From CAWIVH01 sp963839475 (GTDB lineage: Bacteria; Acidobacteriota; UBA6911), in contig CAWIVH010000013.1 in NCBI GenBank assembly GCA_963839475.1, positions 868,001-932,000 of the forward strand: a stretch of DNA of 64,000 bases, given 5' to 3'. The position numbers and the translations under genes were made by a program. The notes under the pieces are model-generated. The model had not been told where the DNA came from. It saw only the letters and a list, made by a program, of their open reading frames with translations, and made no database searches. The first letter of the stretch is position 1, and the number at the start of each line of letters is the position of its first letter. Below are positions 1 to 8,758 of this stretch, in pieces.

Positions 1-1
1 T

Positions 2-1198
2 CTGCGGTACAGAATCAAAAACGCATCGATCGAAATTGCCGAAGAGCCCTTTGAAAGTGGCGGCAAGAAATTCAACAGGGGATCTTTCATCGTTCGCGGA
101 ATCGATGCTCCGGAACTTCAGAAAGAGACCTCCGCGCTCGGGCTGAAGGCGGTTGCCCTTTCATCCTTGCCCACGGTTAAAACGCATCCGGCGATGCAGG
201 CGAGGATCGCGCTGCTGCACACCTGGCAGAGCACTCAAAACGAAGGCTGGTGGAGAATTGCTTTCGACGAGGCGTCCATTCCCTATACCTATATCAGCAC
301 CCAGGACGTGGCGGCGGACGGCGACCTTAATGCGAAATACGATGCGATTCTATTCCCTCCCGTCGGCCGCGGCGGCGCTCAGTCCATTGTGTCCGGGTTG
401 CCGATGTTTGGCAATCCGCTGCCGTGGAAGAAGACCGCCGAAACTCCCAACCTCGGTGTTCCCGATTCGACCGATGATATCCGCCCCGGCCTGGGGTGGC
501 AGGGAGTTGCGAATTTGCAGGCATTTGTTCGGCGCGGAGGACTTTTGATCGGAACGATGGATACTGCGGAATTCGCCGTTTCGTACGGCCTGGCCCAGGG
601 CGTATCCGTGACGCGGCCGCAGCGCTTTCGATCCGTTGGCACCGTCCTGCGTTCGAAAGTGGTCGATGCCGCGAGTCCCGTGATGTATGGCTATGGCGAT
701 AATCTCGCGGTGATGTGTTCGGACGGGCCTATCTTCGGTGTTAGCAATTTGGTCGGCGGCCGCTCGGGCCGTCGCCGCTCACCCGAGGACCGTGAGAGGC
801 CGACCGGGCGAGGGACCGTGGACGACCCCGACATACCACAAAATCGGGCTGTTGCCGAGGAGCCCGAGGAACCCCAGGCGGATCCCTGGCAGGCGCAGCC
901 GCTCACCGATGAACAGCGCCGAAATCCCATTTACCTGATCCCACCTCAAAGCCGGCCGCGTGTGGTACTGCGCTATGCCGACAGCCGTGACCTGCTGGTT
1001 TCAGGCTTGCTGGAGGGAGGTTCGGAGATTGCACAGCGTCCGGCGGTTATCGATGTCCCGCTGGAGAAGGGCCATGTTGTGCTTTTTTCCCCGAATCCCA
1101 TTTGGCGGGGAGAAACCCAGGGAAGCTATTCTATGGTGTTCAACGCGATCCTGAATGCCGGCAGCCTGAACTCGGGCCGGAAACTGGATGAAAAGTAG
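2..1198 (+). CDS. Secreted M14-type zinc carboxypeptidase-like protein, C-terminal part (5' partial)
   Basis: An open frame runs in from the left edge (codon phase from base 2) and ends with TAG at 1198, giving 398 visible residues. The ATG at 194 is internal, since the sequence before it reads on as normal protein. The visible part has the look of the C-terminal half of large secreted M14-family peptidases common in Acidobacteria and Bacteroidetes: a beta-rich stretch (FNRGSFIVRG), then a glutamine-amidotransferase-like fold with HTWQSTQNEGWWRIAFDEA followed by YTYISTQDVA and KYDAILFPPVG. A low-complexity Arg/Pro/Glu-rich linker lies near residues 245-300. The zinc-binding catalytic domain would be upstream and is not seen, so the peptidase label rests on family resemblance. 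It ends 19 bp before the convergent dehydrogenase gene. Confidence 0.7.
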   Translation: MRYRIKNASIEIAEEPFESGGKKFNRGSFIVRGIDAPELQKETSALGLKAVALSSLPTVKTHPAMQARIALLHTWQSTQNEGWWRIAFDEASIPYTYISTQDVAADGDLNAKYDAILFPPVGRGGAQSIVSGLPMFGNPLPWKKTAETPNLGVPDSTDDIRPGLGWQGVANLQAFVRRGGLLIGTMDTAEFAVSYGLAQGVSVTRPQRFRSVGTVLRSKVVDAASPVMYGYGDNLAVMCSDGPIFGVSNLVGGRSGRRRSPEDRERPTGRGTVDDPDIPQNRAVAEEPEEPQADPWQAQPLTDEQRRNPIYLIPPQSRPRVVLRYADSRDLLVSGLLEGGSEIAQRPAVIDVPLEKGHVVLFSPNPIWRGETQGSYSMVFNAILNAGSLNSGRKLDEK

Positions 1199-1217
1199 AC
1201 CGCACGGCAGAGTGGCT

Positions 1218-2954
1218 TCAGTCCGCGGCGGCGAGGAGAAGTTCCGCTTCTGCCGCCGCGGTCCATTGTCCATTATCCAGATGCTGGCTGACTGAAGGAT
1301 AGTAACGATGCAGTTCTTCCAGCGGTATTAATCCCATGCCATGAAGGGAAGGGTAGACTATTATTTTCCCCGCCAGGCTCCGGTTTTCGACGGCTGAGAT
1401 CGCCTCCACGGCCCCTGCCATCCCGGATACAGCATCGACGGAACAATTGGTATCCAGTCGGTTGCCCCGGACTTTCTCGAGCACCAGCTTCATATCCCGG
1501 ATCACGGATCCACTGGTTCCGATCATGTAGCAATAGTTTCTAATGTAGGTATCCAGATCGAGCAACTGGTGCACTGGAGCCGGAATTCCCGCGAAAATGT
1601 TGATCAGGCAACCATCCAAGCTATCACGGATGGCGTCGGCGACCAACTGGGGGGCGGGTACCAAAATGGCATAATAAGAAAATCGTCCTGACAGCGATTC
1701 GCGCGTGGTGTTGATCAGCTCCAGTGGAACCCGATTTTTCTCCGACAATGCCCCGGCTTTTTTCCCAAGTGTTCCAAGTCGCGAGTCGTCGATATCCGTT
1801 CCCACAACTGAAACTCCAGGGATGCCGAGACTCAGATTCCTTATGACATGCATCTGCCCCATGGGCCCGGCTGCGCCTATGACTGCAATTTTTTCGCCCG
1901 GCCGGATTTCCCCTGTCTCAGGGATCGTGGTGTAGGATTCGGCGGCACTGTGGCCCGCAGTGCCTGTCCAGCGGGTCATTCCGTAATGGATGCGGCCGAT
2001 GCCGACCGAAACCGGCTCGCCAATCCGCCGCCCTCCAAGGACAATATTGATCAGGCCCTGAGCGGCCAGCTTCCGGTTCAGCGTTTCGATGCGCCGGGCA
2101 TCGGCGCCGAAATAAGCGATGTCATCGAAAGATTCATCCCGGAGCGAACCGGGATCGGGGGTCGAAGTGAACTCAAGACCGTTGCTGAGCAACAGGCCTT
2201 GTTGTTCAGCCGAGCCGAACACGACAATTTCGCCAGGTGCAGCTACGCGGACCAGCTCAGGGATTCCCAGGACCGAGTGACCCGGTTCGGCGACGATAAG
2301 CAGGCGACCTCCGGCTTTCAGGGTGCGGCGCTCGGGACTTACGTAGGAATTTTCCACACAGGCCCAGGGTTCCACCAATGCAACGGCGGAAGCGCTGAGT
2401 CTCTCGTCAACCTCGATGAGAAACCGCTCGCCGGAAGCAGGGTCCATGACAACCCGCTCGTCCAGGAGCACGTATTCTTGCAGCCCGCCTTCGAAATTGT
2501 AGCCGAATGCGGCGTTCGACTCAGGCGTACGCAGTTCCCGATAGTCGGTTTGAACAAGACAACGTTCGCCTACCCTGTGATGTTTGACCCCGGATCCCGT
2601 TGAAACGATGCGGCAGACCACCTCATGCCCCGGCACCGTCGGCTTGTCTCCCGGGACGTAACTGGGAATCTCATCGAGGATGGATTGTGTCAATCCTTGC
2701 ACAACCGGGCTTTTCCGGACATGTTCTGAAAACTGCTTGAGAAGTTTGAGGTCGGAAAAGCACAGCCCTACGGCTTCAACCTTCGCAAGGACCTGGTGCG
2801 GCCCGGGCTGGAAAACCTCTTTTTCCGGATTGTGGCGCAAAATCCCAGGACCGACAAGTTGAACGGCATGCTGGGTACGTGGTAAATCAGCTTTTGGCAT
2901 GGTCTCCATCCCCACTAAACGATATCCCGGGTTGTTCCTCTCCTGTACCGGCAT
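1218..2954 (-). CDS. Zinc-type medium-chain alcohol/polyol dehydrogenase with an extra internal segment
   Basis: 578 residues, clearly longer than the usual 340-400 of medium-chain dehydrogenases. The N-terminal GroES-like domain carries the catalytic zinc ligands in their usual contexts: Cys65 in GLCFSD, His110-Glu111 in PGHEVV and Glu195 in VEPWAC. The four-cysteine structural zinc loop is absent. The expected Rossmann motif appears late, as GAAGPMGQMH near 360-369, so about 130 residues (about 215-345) are inserted; they look like a degenerate nucleotide-binding segment. It is the last gene of the leftward catabolic operon, 27 bp behind the aldolase/SDR gene. It probably oxidises or reduces a sugar alcohol or sugar-derived aldehyde with NAD(P); the substrate is unknown. 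ATG at 2954 was chosen; in-frame ATGs at 2909 and 2900 are possible alternatives. Confidence 0.8.
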   Translation of the reverse strand: MPVQERNNPGYRLVGMETMPKADLPRTQHAVQLVGPGILRHNPEKEVFQPGPHQVLAKVEAVGLCFSDLKLLKQFSEHVRKSPVVQGLTQSILDEIPSYVPGDKPTVPGHEVVCRIVSTGSGVKHHRVGERCLVQTDYRELRTPESNAAFGYNFEGGLQEYVLLDERVVMDPASGERFLIEVDERLSASAVALVEPWACVENSYVSPERRTLKAGGRLLIVAEPGHSVLGIPELVRVAAPGEIVVFGSAEQQGLLLSNGLEFTSTPDPGSLRDESFDDIAYFGADARRIETLNRKLAAQGLINIVLGGRRIGEPVSVGIGRIHYGMTRWTGTAGHSAAESYTTIPETGEIRPGEKIAVIGAAGPMGQMHVIRNLSLGIPGVSVVGTDIDDSRLGTLGKKAGALSEKNRVPLELINTTRESLSGRFSYYAILVPAPQLVADAIRDSLDGCLINIFAGIPAPVHQLLDLDTYIRNYCYMIGTSGSVIRDMKLVLEKVRGNRLDTNCSVDAVSGMAGAVEAISAVENRSLAGKIIVYPSLHGMGLIPLEELHRYYPSVSQHLDNGQWTAAAEAELLLAAAD

Positions 2955-2981
2955 GATGACAGCAGTCCTGCCGGACCGCCA

Positions 2982-5033
2982 TCAGCTAAGCATGATCTGG
3001 CCTCCGGTCACAGGCAATGCCTGGCCGGTTTCATACTGCTGGGAGATGAGGTAATAGACGGCCTTCATGACGTCGGCGGTGGTGCAGCCACGTCGCATAG
3101 GTATTTTGGCCTCATAGTGCTTTCTCACCTGCTCAATCGTGGTTGCGCCCGGCACCTTGCCGGAGCGGAGGTATTGAACGAAAAGGCCATTCGATGGATC
3201 GGACCATAATGGTCCGTCGAAAAAGTTGCCCGGACAGATGGCATTGACCTTTATACCCTGCTCCACCAATTCCAGTGCAAACGACTGGGTCAGACCAATG
3301 CCGCCGAATTTGCTGCCGGAGTAGGCGCCATTCCGGTTAGATCCCGTCAATCCCGATTTTGAGTTGATTTGTATGATGTCGCTCCAGTAATCGGATTTGG
3401 CGGAGTGCTGAATCGCCAGGATTGGAGCGGCTTGCTGGACACAGATAAAGTACCCGCGGTAGTTCACCCGAGTGACCAAATCAAAATCGGTCTCGGGCTG
3501 GGTCAGCACACTCCCGGCACGCAGAACTCCCGCGTTCGATACGAACAGATCGAATCCGCCAAAACGGCGGACTAACTGGTGAATCATTTCCGCTACACTG
3601 GAGCTGTCCGTGACGTCAAGAGACAGCGCCAGGGCACGCTGCTGCCCGCAACGGTCGTTGATGGCCTCCGCCTGCTTGGATACGCCCAGGGCGTTCAAAT
3701 CCGCAAGAGCGACATGCGCCCCCTCGGCTGCCAAATCGCATGCCATTTCCAACCCGAATCCCTGGGCGGCGCCGGTAACCACGGCGACCTTGCCGGCTGC
3801 CCTGCCGGCACCGCGGGCGGCCGCGGCTACCTTCCTTCGGTAGGACTCCACCTCCCAGTTTTCGATGAATGCCCGTTCGCGCTCGGGCAGCGGGCGGATT
3901 CCTCCAAGGCATTGAGCGCCGGCCATCACCTTGATGGCGTCGATGTAGCACAACCTGACCGTTTCTGCCTGCGCCAGATCATTCCCAATCGCAAAGAGAC
4001 CCAGTCCCTGTACCAAAACCACAAACGGCGGGAATCCGGTTATTTCCATATGGTGGCCGATTTCCGCCTTCAAACGCTGCTGCAACTCGAAGGAGGATTC
4101 ACCTTGGATCGGCTCAAACCAGAGCGGAAAGGAGTTGCAGTAGACAATCTGGTCGGGGGTTAGGGGCCCGCCCATCGCAGAGTCCCTGCCTGCCGGCCCG
4201 CATGCAAGGGAAAGACTTTCTTCGGAGTCGTCAAAAACAACCACTTTCAGGTGCCCTGCGTCTGCGAGCAGGCCTCGCAGCAGAGGACCTAGCATGTTGA
4301 TTTGCCTGCGGGATTCTTCATCGGGAAGCCGGGATGGGGCCCCGAAGGCTTGCCCCGGCTCAATCTTTTCCAGGTGGTTTTTAATAAGGCCAACCAGGTT
4401 TTCCGACTGGTCAAGAACCTCCTGCGGCGTGTCTCCGCAGATTATCAACCCGTGGTTCTGCATGAGAATTGCAGGCGGGCAGTCGCGGCCGGTTTCCTCG
4501 CGATATTCGGCGAGGCGGCGGTTCAATGATTTCGCCAGAACAAAGCCCGGATCTACATAAGGGATCCACAGGGCTTCCTCGCCGAGCAGGGAACTTGCCA
4601 GTCTTTCTCCTTCGACCGTGCACGTAATGATATTGACCGCGGTAGAGTGAGAGTGGACCACGAACCGACGCGGAATAAGCGCGTGAAGCACCGATTCCAC
4701 CGACGGGCGCTGATTTTTCCCCGGTTGAAAGCGGGCGGCAAGAATCGCTTCCTTGAAGCTCTCCTCGCGCGCCATCGGATCCGTTCCGAGATCCCGTTCC
4801 AGCAGGTCAATCAACTGAATGCGCGACATGGCGACAAAGTCCTCGGCGGTAATGGATGAGAGTGCCGTGCCGCTCCCCTTAATGAAAAGCGTGCCGCCTG
4901 ATTTGACCGAAGTGTTACCGCCACCCGCGATGACCAGCTCTATATCCGATCCAACATAACGTGACAGCTTCACCAACTGTTCGACGGGGGATTCGTCGAT
5001 GCGAAAGTCCGGTCGAACCCTTTTCATGTCCAT
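2982..5033 (-). CDS. Bifunctional class II aldolase / short-chain dehydrogenase (RhaD/RhaEW-like fusion)
   Basis: 683 residues from the ATG at 5033. The first half (about 10-250) is a class II aldolase/adducin domain with metal ligands HSH (His127, His129) and QNHG (His194) and a catalytic-type Glu near 113. The second half (about 415-683) is a short-chain dehydrogenase with GAAQGFG nucleotide loop, Ser in NSKSG and YSGSK (Tyr571, Lys575). Relatives cleave rhamnulose-1-phosphate-type sugars to DHAP plus lactaldehyde, then oxidise the aldehyde within the same protein. No rhamnose isomerase or kinase is in this window, so the substrate may be another deoxysugar or sugar acid. In-frame upstream starts (TTG 5135, ATG 5069) overlap the preceding gene and lack a ribosome site; 5033 has GAGGA about 12 bases upstream, with ATG 5027 as alternative. 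Confidence 0.85.
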   Translation of the reverse strand: MDMKRVRPDFRIDESPVEQLVKLSRYVGSDIELVIAGGGNTSVKSGGTLFIKGSGTALSSITAEDFVAMSRIQLIDLLERDLGTDPMAREESFKEAILAARFQPGKNQRPSVESVLHALIPRRFVVHSHSTAVNIITCTVEGERLASSLLGEEALWIPYVDPGFVLAKSLNRRLAEYREETGRDCPPAILMQNHGLIICGDTPQEVLDQSENLVGLIKNHLEKIEPGQAFGAPSRLPDEESRRQINMLGPLLRGLLADAGHLKVVVFDDSEESLSLACGPAGRDSAMGGPLTPDQIVYCNSFPLWFEPIQGESSFELQQRLKAEIGHHMEITGFPPFVVLVQGLGLFAIGNDLAQAETVRLCYIDAIKVMAGAQCLGGIRPLPERERAFIENWEVESYRRKVAAAARGAGRAAGKVAVVTGAAQGFGLEMACDLAAEGAHVALADLNALGVSKQAEAINDRCGQQRALALSLDVTDSSSVAEMIHQLVRRFGGFDLFVSNAGVLRAGSVLTQPETDFDLVTRVNYRGYFICVQQAAPILAIQHSAKSDYWSDIIQINSKSGLTGSNRNGAYSGSKFGGIGLTQSFALELVEQGIKVNAICPGNFFDGPLWSDPSNGLFVQYLRSGKVPGATTIEQVRKHYEAKIPMRRGCTTADVMKAVYYLISQQYETGQALPVTGGQIMLS

Positions 5034-5049
5034 TTTCAAGGCGCAATCC

Positions 5050-6336
5050 TCACCGAAAGCAGGCTTCATGATAGCGCGCGATAACGGCTGCGCCAAGCCG
5101 ATGAAAGTACTCGATCCGCTCCTCGCGGCCCCCAAACGATGAGTTCAGCCGTCCATTGCGATCTACGTAACCTTGCTTTTCATGGAATCCGAGATATTGG
5201 TGAGCGGCGACGACACAGGCTCCCTCCCTGAAAATCTCCTGTACATCATCCACAATAGGCGCTCCGGCGATACATGAAGGTTCCAGAGGGATCAGATCCG
5301 GTGTGTTGTGTTCGGTGCCGCAGGTAACGACGATTCCCGCCATCCGCATGGTTCGGACGTAGTGCTGCAAGACCTCCGGCTTGTTCCGGATGGGAATGAA
5401 TTCAGCGCAATGGATCTCCCTCGATTTCAGCTGCCCTACAAGCTTATCAGCGGGGTCTTCATAGGGGCAGATGGGAGACGCACCATCGGCGAGCGTGGGA
5501 TAGCAGGGGATGCCGCCCAATTCCAGGATTAGCCGGTAGGCTTGATCCAAGCCAAGGAATTCTTCCGGAACGTAGGCCGGCTTGCCGACTTTCATCAAAT
5601 GGCTCCGGATCTCGTTCTGAACCCGCAATGAATCATCCGGGGCGCAGCGTGAAGGCACACCCAAAATCTGGCGGAGAAGCTCAGGGCGATCGCTGGGCGC
5701 CGATTGCTCGAAAAGGGCCTCCTGAAAGGCCTGTGCAATATGGCGTTCCTGCAGCCCCACGGTCTCGCGCGGCACCTGATACTTGTGGATGATTCTTTCC
5801 AGGATCCGGTCTTCATTCAATCCGGTGGCGCAGCCTGCACCCGCGAAAACGCGCTCCAGGCGCTCTATCATTTCGATCATTCGGGCTTCATCATTCCGCC
5901 TCACCCGGCCCATAAGACCCGAGGCCGCCAGATTCATCGGGGAGAAATCGAAAACTCCTTTTCCGCATAAATACATTCTTCCCGGATTGCCCGGATCATT
6001 TACAAGAATGCGTGCTTGCTGGAGTTCCTCCACAATCGCAATTATTTCAAGCCCGAACAGCGGGAAGATTCCGCGCGTGGAGCCCCCATCGGCGAATTCC
6101 TGGTAGATTCCGAAGTCATAATAGTTGCTCGTTCCCAAAACCCTGATGTTCTGGGATGCGGCGAGATCCAACGCCTGTGGCACGCTTTGAAAAGCGGAAA
6201 AATTGGGAGGGAGATGAATATGGGTGTTGAATTTCCAGCCTGCATCGAGGCCGAAACCGGTTCCCGCCAGGCGTTCCATTTCCTCCAGGGTGCCGAGACT
6301 GCTCAGAATTTCAAAGATTTTTCGATTTGGATGCAT
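5050..6336 (-). CDS. PHP-fold metal-dependent hydrolase-like protein of a catabolic operon
   Basis: 428 residues from ATG 6336; a TTG at 6384 extends the frame but lacks a ribosome site. The N-terminal NTHIHLP (His39, His41) matches the first metal motif of the PHP superfamily, and CGTEHNTPDL near 341-347 resembles its C-terminal metal-ligand motif (H-N/D). Between them are an FGLEII segment and a long helical insertion (about 150-250). PHP enzymes include histidinol phosphatase, trypanosome-type phosphoesterases and polymerase exonuclease domains. Here the setting between an E2 acyltransferase and an aldolase suggests a small-molecule hydrolase, perhaps a phosphoesterase or ring-opening step for a sugar derivative. 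The exact reaction cannot be read from sequence. Its stop lies 17 bp before the aldolase/SDR start, so the two are very likely co-translated. Confidence 0.65.
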   Translation of the reverse strand: MHPNRKIFEILSSLGTLEEMERLAGTGFGLDAGWKFNTHIHLPPNFSAFQSVPQALDLAASQNIRVLGTSNYYDFGIYQEFADGGSTRGIFPLFGLEIIAIVEELQQARILVNDPGNPGRMYLCGKGVFDFSPMNLAASGLMGRVRRNDEARMIEMIERLERVFAGAGCATGLNEDRILERIIHKYQVPRETVGLQERHIAQAFQEALFEQSAPSDRPELLRQILGVPSRCAPDDSLRVQNEIRSHLMKVGKPAYVPEEFLGLDQAYRLILELGGIPCYPTLADGASPICPYEDPADKLVGQLKSREIHCAEFIPIRNKPEVLQHYVRTMRMAGIVVTCGTEHNTPDLIPLEPSCIAGAPIVDDVQEIFREGACVVAAHQYLGFHEKQGYVDRNGRLNSSFGGREERIEYFHRLGAAVIARYHEACFR

Positions 6337-6444
6337 ATTCTTCGAAGCCAAGCGGTTTTTGCATTTTCCGGTTCGTCCGTCCAACCAAGGGGGGCACCGG
6401 CAAAACAGCGGCTGCGTGAGATTGTCGTCCCCGGTCCGGGTAGT

Positions 6445-7686
6445 CTATTCGAGACCATTCTCCGGCGACTCCAGGCAGTCCTTCAGTCGCGCCAGGAATT
6501 TTGCCGCCATCAGGCCGTCAACGACCCGATGATCTGCGCTGAGTGTTATGGTCATGCATCGTCCAGCCCGAATTGCGCCATCTTTCACCAGAACCGCCTC
6601 CCGAATGGCCGCCACCGCCAGAATCGATGCTTCAGGAGGATTGATGATCGCCGAAAATTCCTCCACTCCGAACATTCCCAGGTTGGAAATCGTGAGCAGT
6701 CCCGGGCCGACTCCTTCCAGCTTCCCTTTTTGAGCTGCTTCGATAATCCGCCGGGATTCCGCAGCCAGGTCTCTCAGCGGGAGAATTCCTGCATTTGCGA
6801 TCACCGGCACACGCAGACCATCGTCCGTGCCGACCGCAATTCCAATTCCCCCGGTCGGGTATTCTACGATCTCCTCCCCCTCGATCCTGCTCCGGAATGC
6901 GGGAAATTCCCGGAGTACGCGGGCACAATGGAAAACGATCAGGTCATTGAGGCTGCAGGGATATTTTGCCTTTTCGTTGCGGTAACATTCCCAGAGCCGG
7001 CCGGCGTCAATCGTGAGCCGCATGTAAAAATGAGGAATGGACTGCTTGCTGAGCAGGAGGTTCCTTGCGATGGCTCTCCTCATGCCTGTGAGGGGACGCC
7101 GCACCGGGCCGATCCGTTCCGCGGTATTTGCCGCAAAACGCTCAACATCCCCGCTAAGAATCCGGCCGCCCGGCCCGCTTCCCAATGGAAGGTCTTCGAT
7201 TCGAACACCCTTTTCGAGCGCGGTCTTCTTCGCCGCGGGAGATGCTCTGAATCCGTCTGGAGGCGCGGAGACGGCGGTGAAGGATTTTTCTGCCGGCGGG
7301 GAGGCCAGGGTTTCCTGATCCGTTGAAGATCGGGAAATGCCGCCATTCTCGATATCTTCCAAGCCGAGGGAATGAATCATCGAATCGTTGCCCTTGAGCA
7401 TCCCTTTCAACTCGGCTCGCACGCTACGCAATTCAACCTCAATATCCTCGATCTCAGCGCCGAGAACTGCAACCGGAGCATGAATGGGTACGATGGCACC
7501 TTCAGGACAAAGGATTTTCTTCAGGACGCCGTTGTCGCTTGATTCCACCTCGACGGTCGCTTTGTCCGTCTCGATTTCAAAGAGGATTTCTCCCTTGGAG
7601 ACTTCCTCCCCTTCGCGCTTGCGCCAACTCAGGATTTGGCCTTCTTCCATCGTTTGCCCAGCCTGGGGCATGGTGATTTTGACCAT
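6445..7686 (-). CDS. 2-oxoacid dehydrogenase E2 component, dihydrolipoyl acyltransferase
   Basis: 413 residues with the full E2 plan. A single lipoyl domain occupies 1-78, with the modified lysine in ETDKATVE (Lys42). An Ala/Pro-poor linker follows, then a peripheral-subunit-binding domain (about 147-184, RASPAAKKTALEKG). The chloramphenicol-acetyltransferase-like core (about 196-413) has the active-site motif DHRVVDG (His386). It moves an acyl group from the lipoyl arm to CoA and forms the core of the complex. The E1 partner is the divergent gene at 8759-11227; no E3 is present, so a housekeeping lipoamide dehydrogenase is probably shared. ATG 7686 has GGGGGA at good spacing. First gene of the leftward operon, from a predicted promoter at 7732-7760. 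The gap to the PHP gene is about 108 bp. Confidence 0.92.
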   Translation of the reverse strand: MVKITMPQAGQTMEEGQILSWRKREGEEVSKGEILFEIETDKATVEVESSDNGVLKKILCPEGAIVPIHAPVAVLGAEIEDIEVELRSVRAELKGMLKGNDSMIHSLGLEDIENGGISRSSTDQETLASPPAEKSFTAVSAPPDGFRASPAAKKTALEKGVRIEDLPLGSGPGGRILSGDVERFAANTAERIGPVRRPLTGMRRAIARNLLLSKQSIPHFYMRLTIDAGRLWECYRNEKAKYPCSLNDLIVFHCARVLREFPAFRSRIEGEEIVEYPTGGIGIAVGTDDGLRVPVIANAGILPLRDLAAESRRIIEAAQKGKLEGVGPGLLTISNLGMFGVEEFSAIINPPEASILAVAAIREAVLVKDGAIRAGRCMTITLSADHRVVDGLMAAKFLARLKDCLESPENGLE

Positions 7687-7731
7687 CGAAAATCCCCCGT
7701 TTTTTTAATTCGATAGAATACGTCAGCTTCG

Positions 7732-7760
7732 AGACTACATGCTTGTGAATTGCAGGTCAA
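7732..7760 (-). promoter_or_regulatory. Predicted promoter of the E2-PHP-aldolase-dehydrogenase operon
   Basis: On the minus strand TTGACC (7755-7760) and TAGTCT (7732-7737) are separated by 17 bp, a fair sigma-70-type match. A perfect 10-bp palindrome, GCATTAATGC (7761-7770), lies directly upstream of the -35 box. Confidence 0.45.
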
Positions 7761-7842
7761 GCATTAATGCGATTAAAACAATCACAAATTGCTGATTAAT
7801 GTTGCTCATTTATGATTAAATATTGCATAATTGCTGATTGAT
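7761..7842. promoter_or_regulatory. AT-rich divergent operator region with paired repeats (probable DeoR binding sites)
   Basis: This stretch of the 173-bp gap between E2 and the regulator is far richer in A+T than its surroundings. It holds the palindrome GCATTAATGC (7761-7770), two copies of AATTGCTGATTRAT (7787-7800 and 7829-7842) starting exactly 42 bp apart, about four helical turns, and an inverted repeat TTATG...CATAA (7810-7830). A candidate promoter for the regulator, TTGCTG (7789-7794) - 16 bp - TATGAT (7811-7816), overlaps the first repeat. The layout fits autoregulation and coordinate control of both transcripts by the neighbouring DeoR protein; the binding itself is inferred. Confidence 0.5.
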
Positions 7843-7859
7843 TGGATGAGGAATGAAAA

Positions 7860-8741
7860 ATGAGCCTCACAGGGAAACAGCGTCATGACCAGATTTTAGT
7901 GGACATTCTCAACTGCGGACATGTGGAGGTTAAAGGCCTGGCGGCAAAGCTGGGAGTTTCGGAAGCCACGATCCGGCGTGACCTGCGGGCTTTATCCGAA
8001 CAAGGGCAGGTGGAACTGGCGTATGGCGGAGCGACACTTCCGCGTCCATCCGATTTTTCTGTCCGCTCAAAAGCCATCAGGAATGTGGAAGCCAAGCGGA
8101 TCATAGGGCGGCTCGCGGCTGATCTCGTTGCAGATAACGAGCAGATTTGCCTGGATTCGGGAACTACCTGTTTTGAAATGTGCCCTCATTTACGGCGGCG
8201 GCGGGGATTGCTGGTAATCGTCAATTCAGCCCGGCTGGCCATTGAATTGGGAGGAGTGCCCGAGCTGAAGGTCCTCACCATTGGAGGCCATTACCGGCCG
8301 GACCGGATGGACTCTGTTGGGCCGCTGGCCGGAGCGACAATCGAACAGCTGCGTGGGTATCTGGCCTTTATCGGGGCGGACGGGTTGAGTATGGATTTCG
8401 GCGTTTCCGCGTGTGACATCGAAAGTGCCCTTTTGTACCGGCAGGTGATCAGGAACGCCAGGGAGACCGTTCTTCTGGTGGATCACTCAAAGTTCTTAAC
8501 CCCTTCACTTTTCAAAATTTGCGAGGTTTCAGAGATCTCCCGCATCGTCACGGACCAAAAGCCGCTTCCCGAATGGTCGGAATATCTGCAGAGCCTTGGA
8601 ATACAGGTTTATTACCCTGGAGAAGGAGCCGTCGACCCCATGAACCGTCCTGCTGCTGGCGCCATATCGGCCTCCGGTGAGGAATCGGAGGGGGAAGGGC
8701 CACGGATCCGACCGCAACCCTTGCCACCATCCCGCTCGTAG
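7860..8741 (+). CDS. DeoR-family transcriptional regulator
   Basis: 293 residues. The N-terminal winged helix-turn-helix (about 5-57) contains the family signature VKGLAAKLGVSEATIRRDL. The C-terminal DeoRC sensor (about 75-250) has the sugar-isomerase-like motif DSGTTCFEM and the conserved D-H-S-K segment (LLVDHSKF), a fold that in relatives binds phosphorylated sugars. The last 45 residues are low-complexity and not part of the fold. ATG 7860 has GAGGAA seven bases upstream. It sits 17 bp ahead of the E1 gene and is probably cotranscribed with it, while the E2 operon diverges from the same control region. It most likely represses both until a phosphorylated intermediate of the pathway appears. 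Confidence 0.9.
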   Translation: MSLTGKQRHDQILVDILNCGHVEVKGLAAKLGVSEATIRRDLRALSEQGQVELAYGGATLPRPSDFSVRSKAIRNVEAKRIIGRLAADLVADNEQICLDSGTTCFEMCPHLRRRRGLLVIVNSARLAIELGGVPELKVLTIGGHYRPDRMDSVGPLAGATIEQLRGYLAFIGADGLSMDFGVSACDIESALLYRQVIRNARETVLLVDHSKFLTPSLFKICEVSEISRIVTDQKPLPEWSEYLQSLGIQVYYPGEGAVDPMNRPAAGAISASGEESEGEGPRIRPQPLPPSRS

Positions 8742-8758
8742 AATCAAGGAGATTTCGC

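Noticed and set aside
1848..2603. Long open frame on the plus strand opposite the zinc-type dehydrogenase
   Set aside because: Its composition is odd (many Cys, Pro, Arg) and it is fully antisense to a conserved gene with intact motifs.
6016..7326. 436-codon plus-strand frame opposite the PHP and E2 genes
   Set aside because: It spans two real genes and their gap, has no recognisable domain and is explained by codon bias of the true genes.
7741..7859. Further copies of the RATTGCR heptamer array in the DeoR operator region
   Set aside because: ATTGC occurs several times, but not as head-to-tail 7-bp units; the repeats there are a different 14-bp element.
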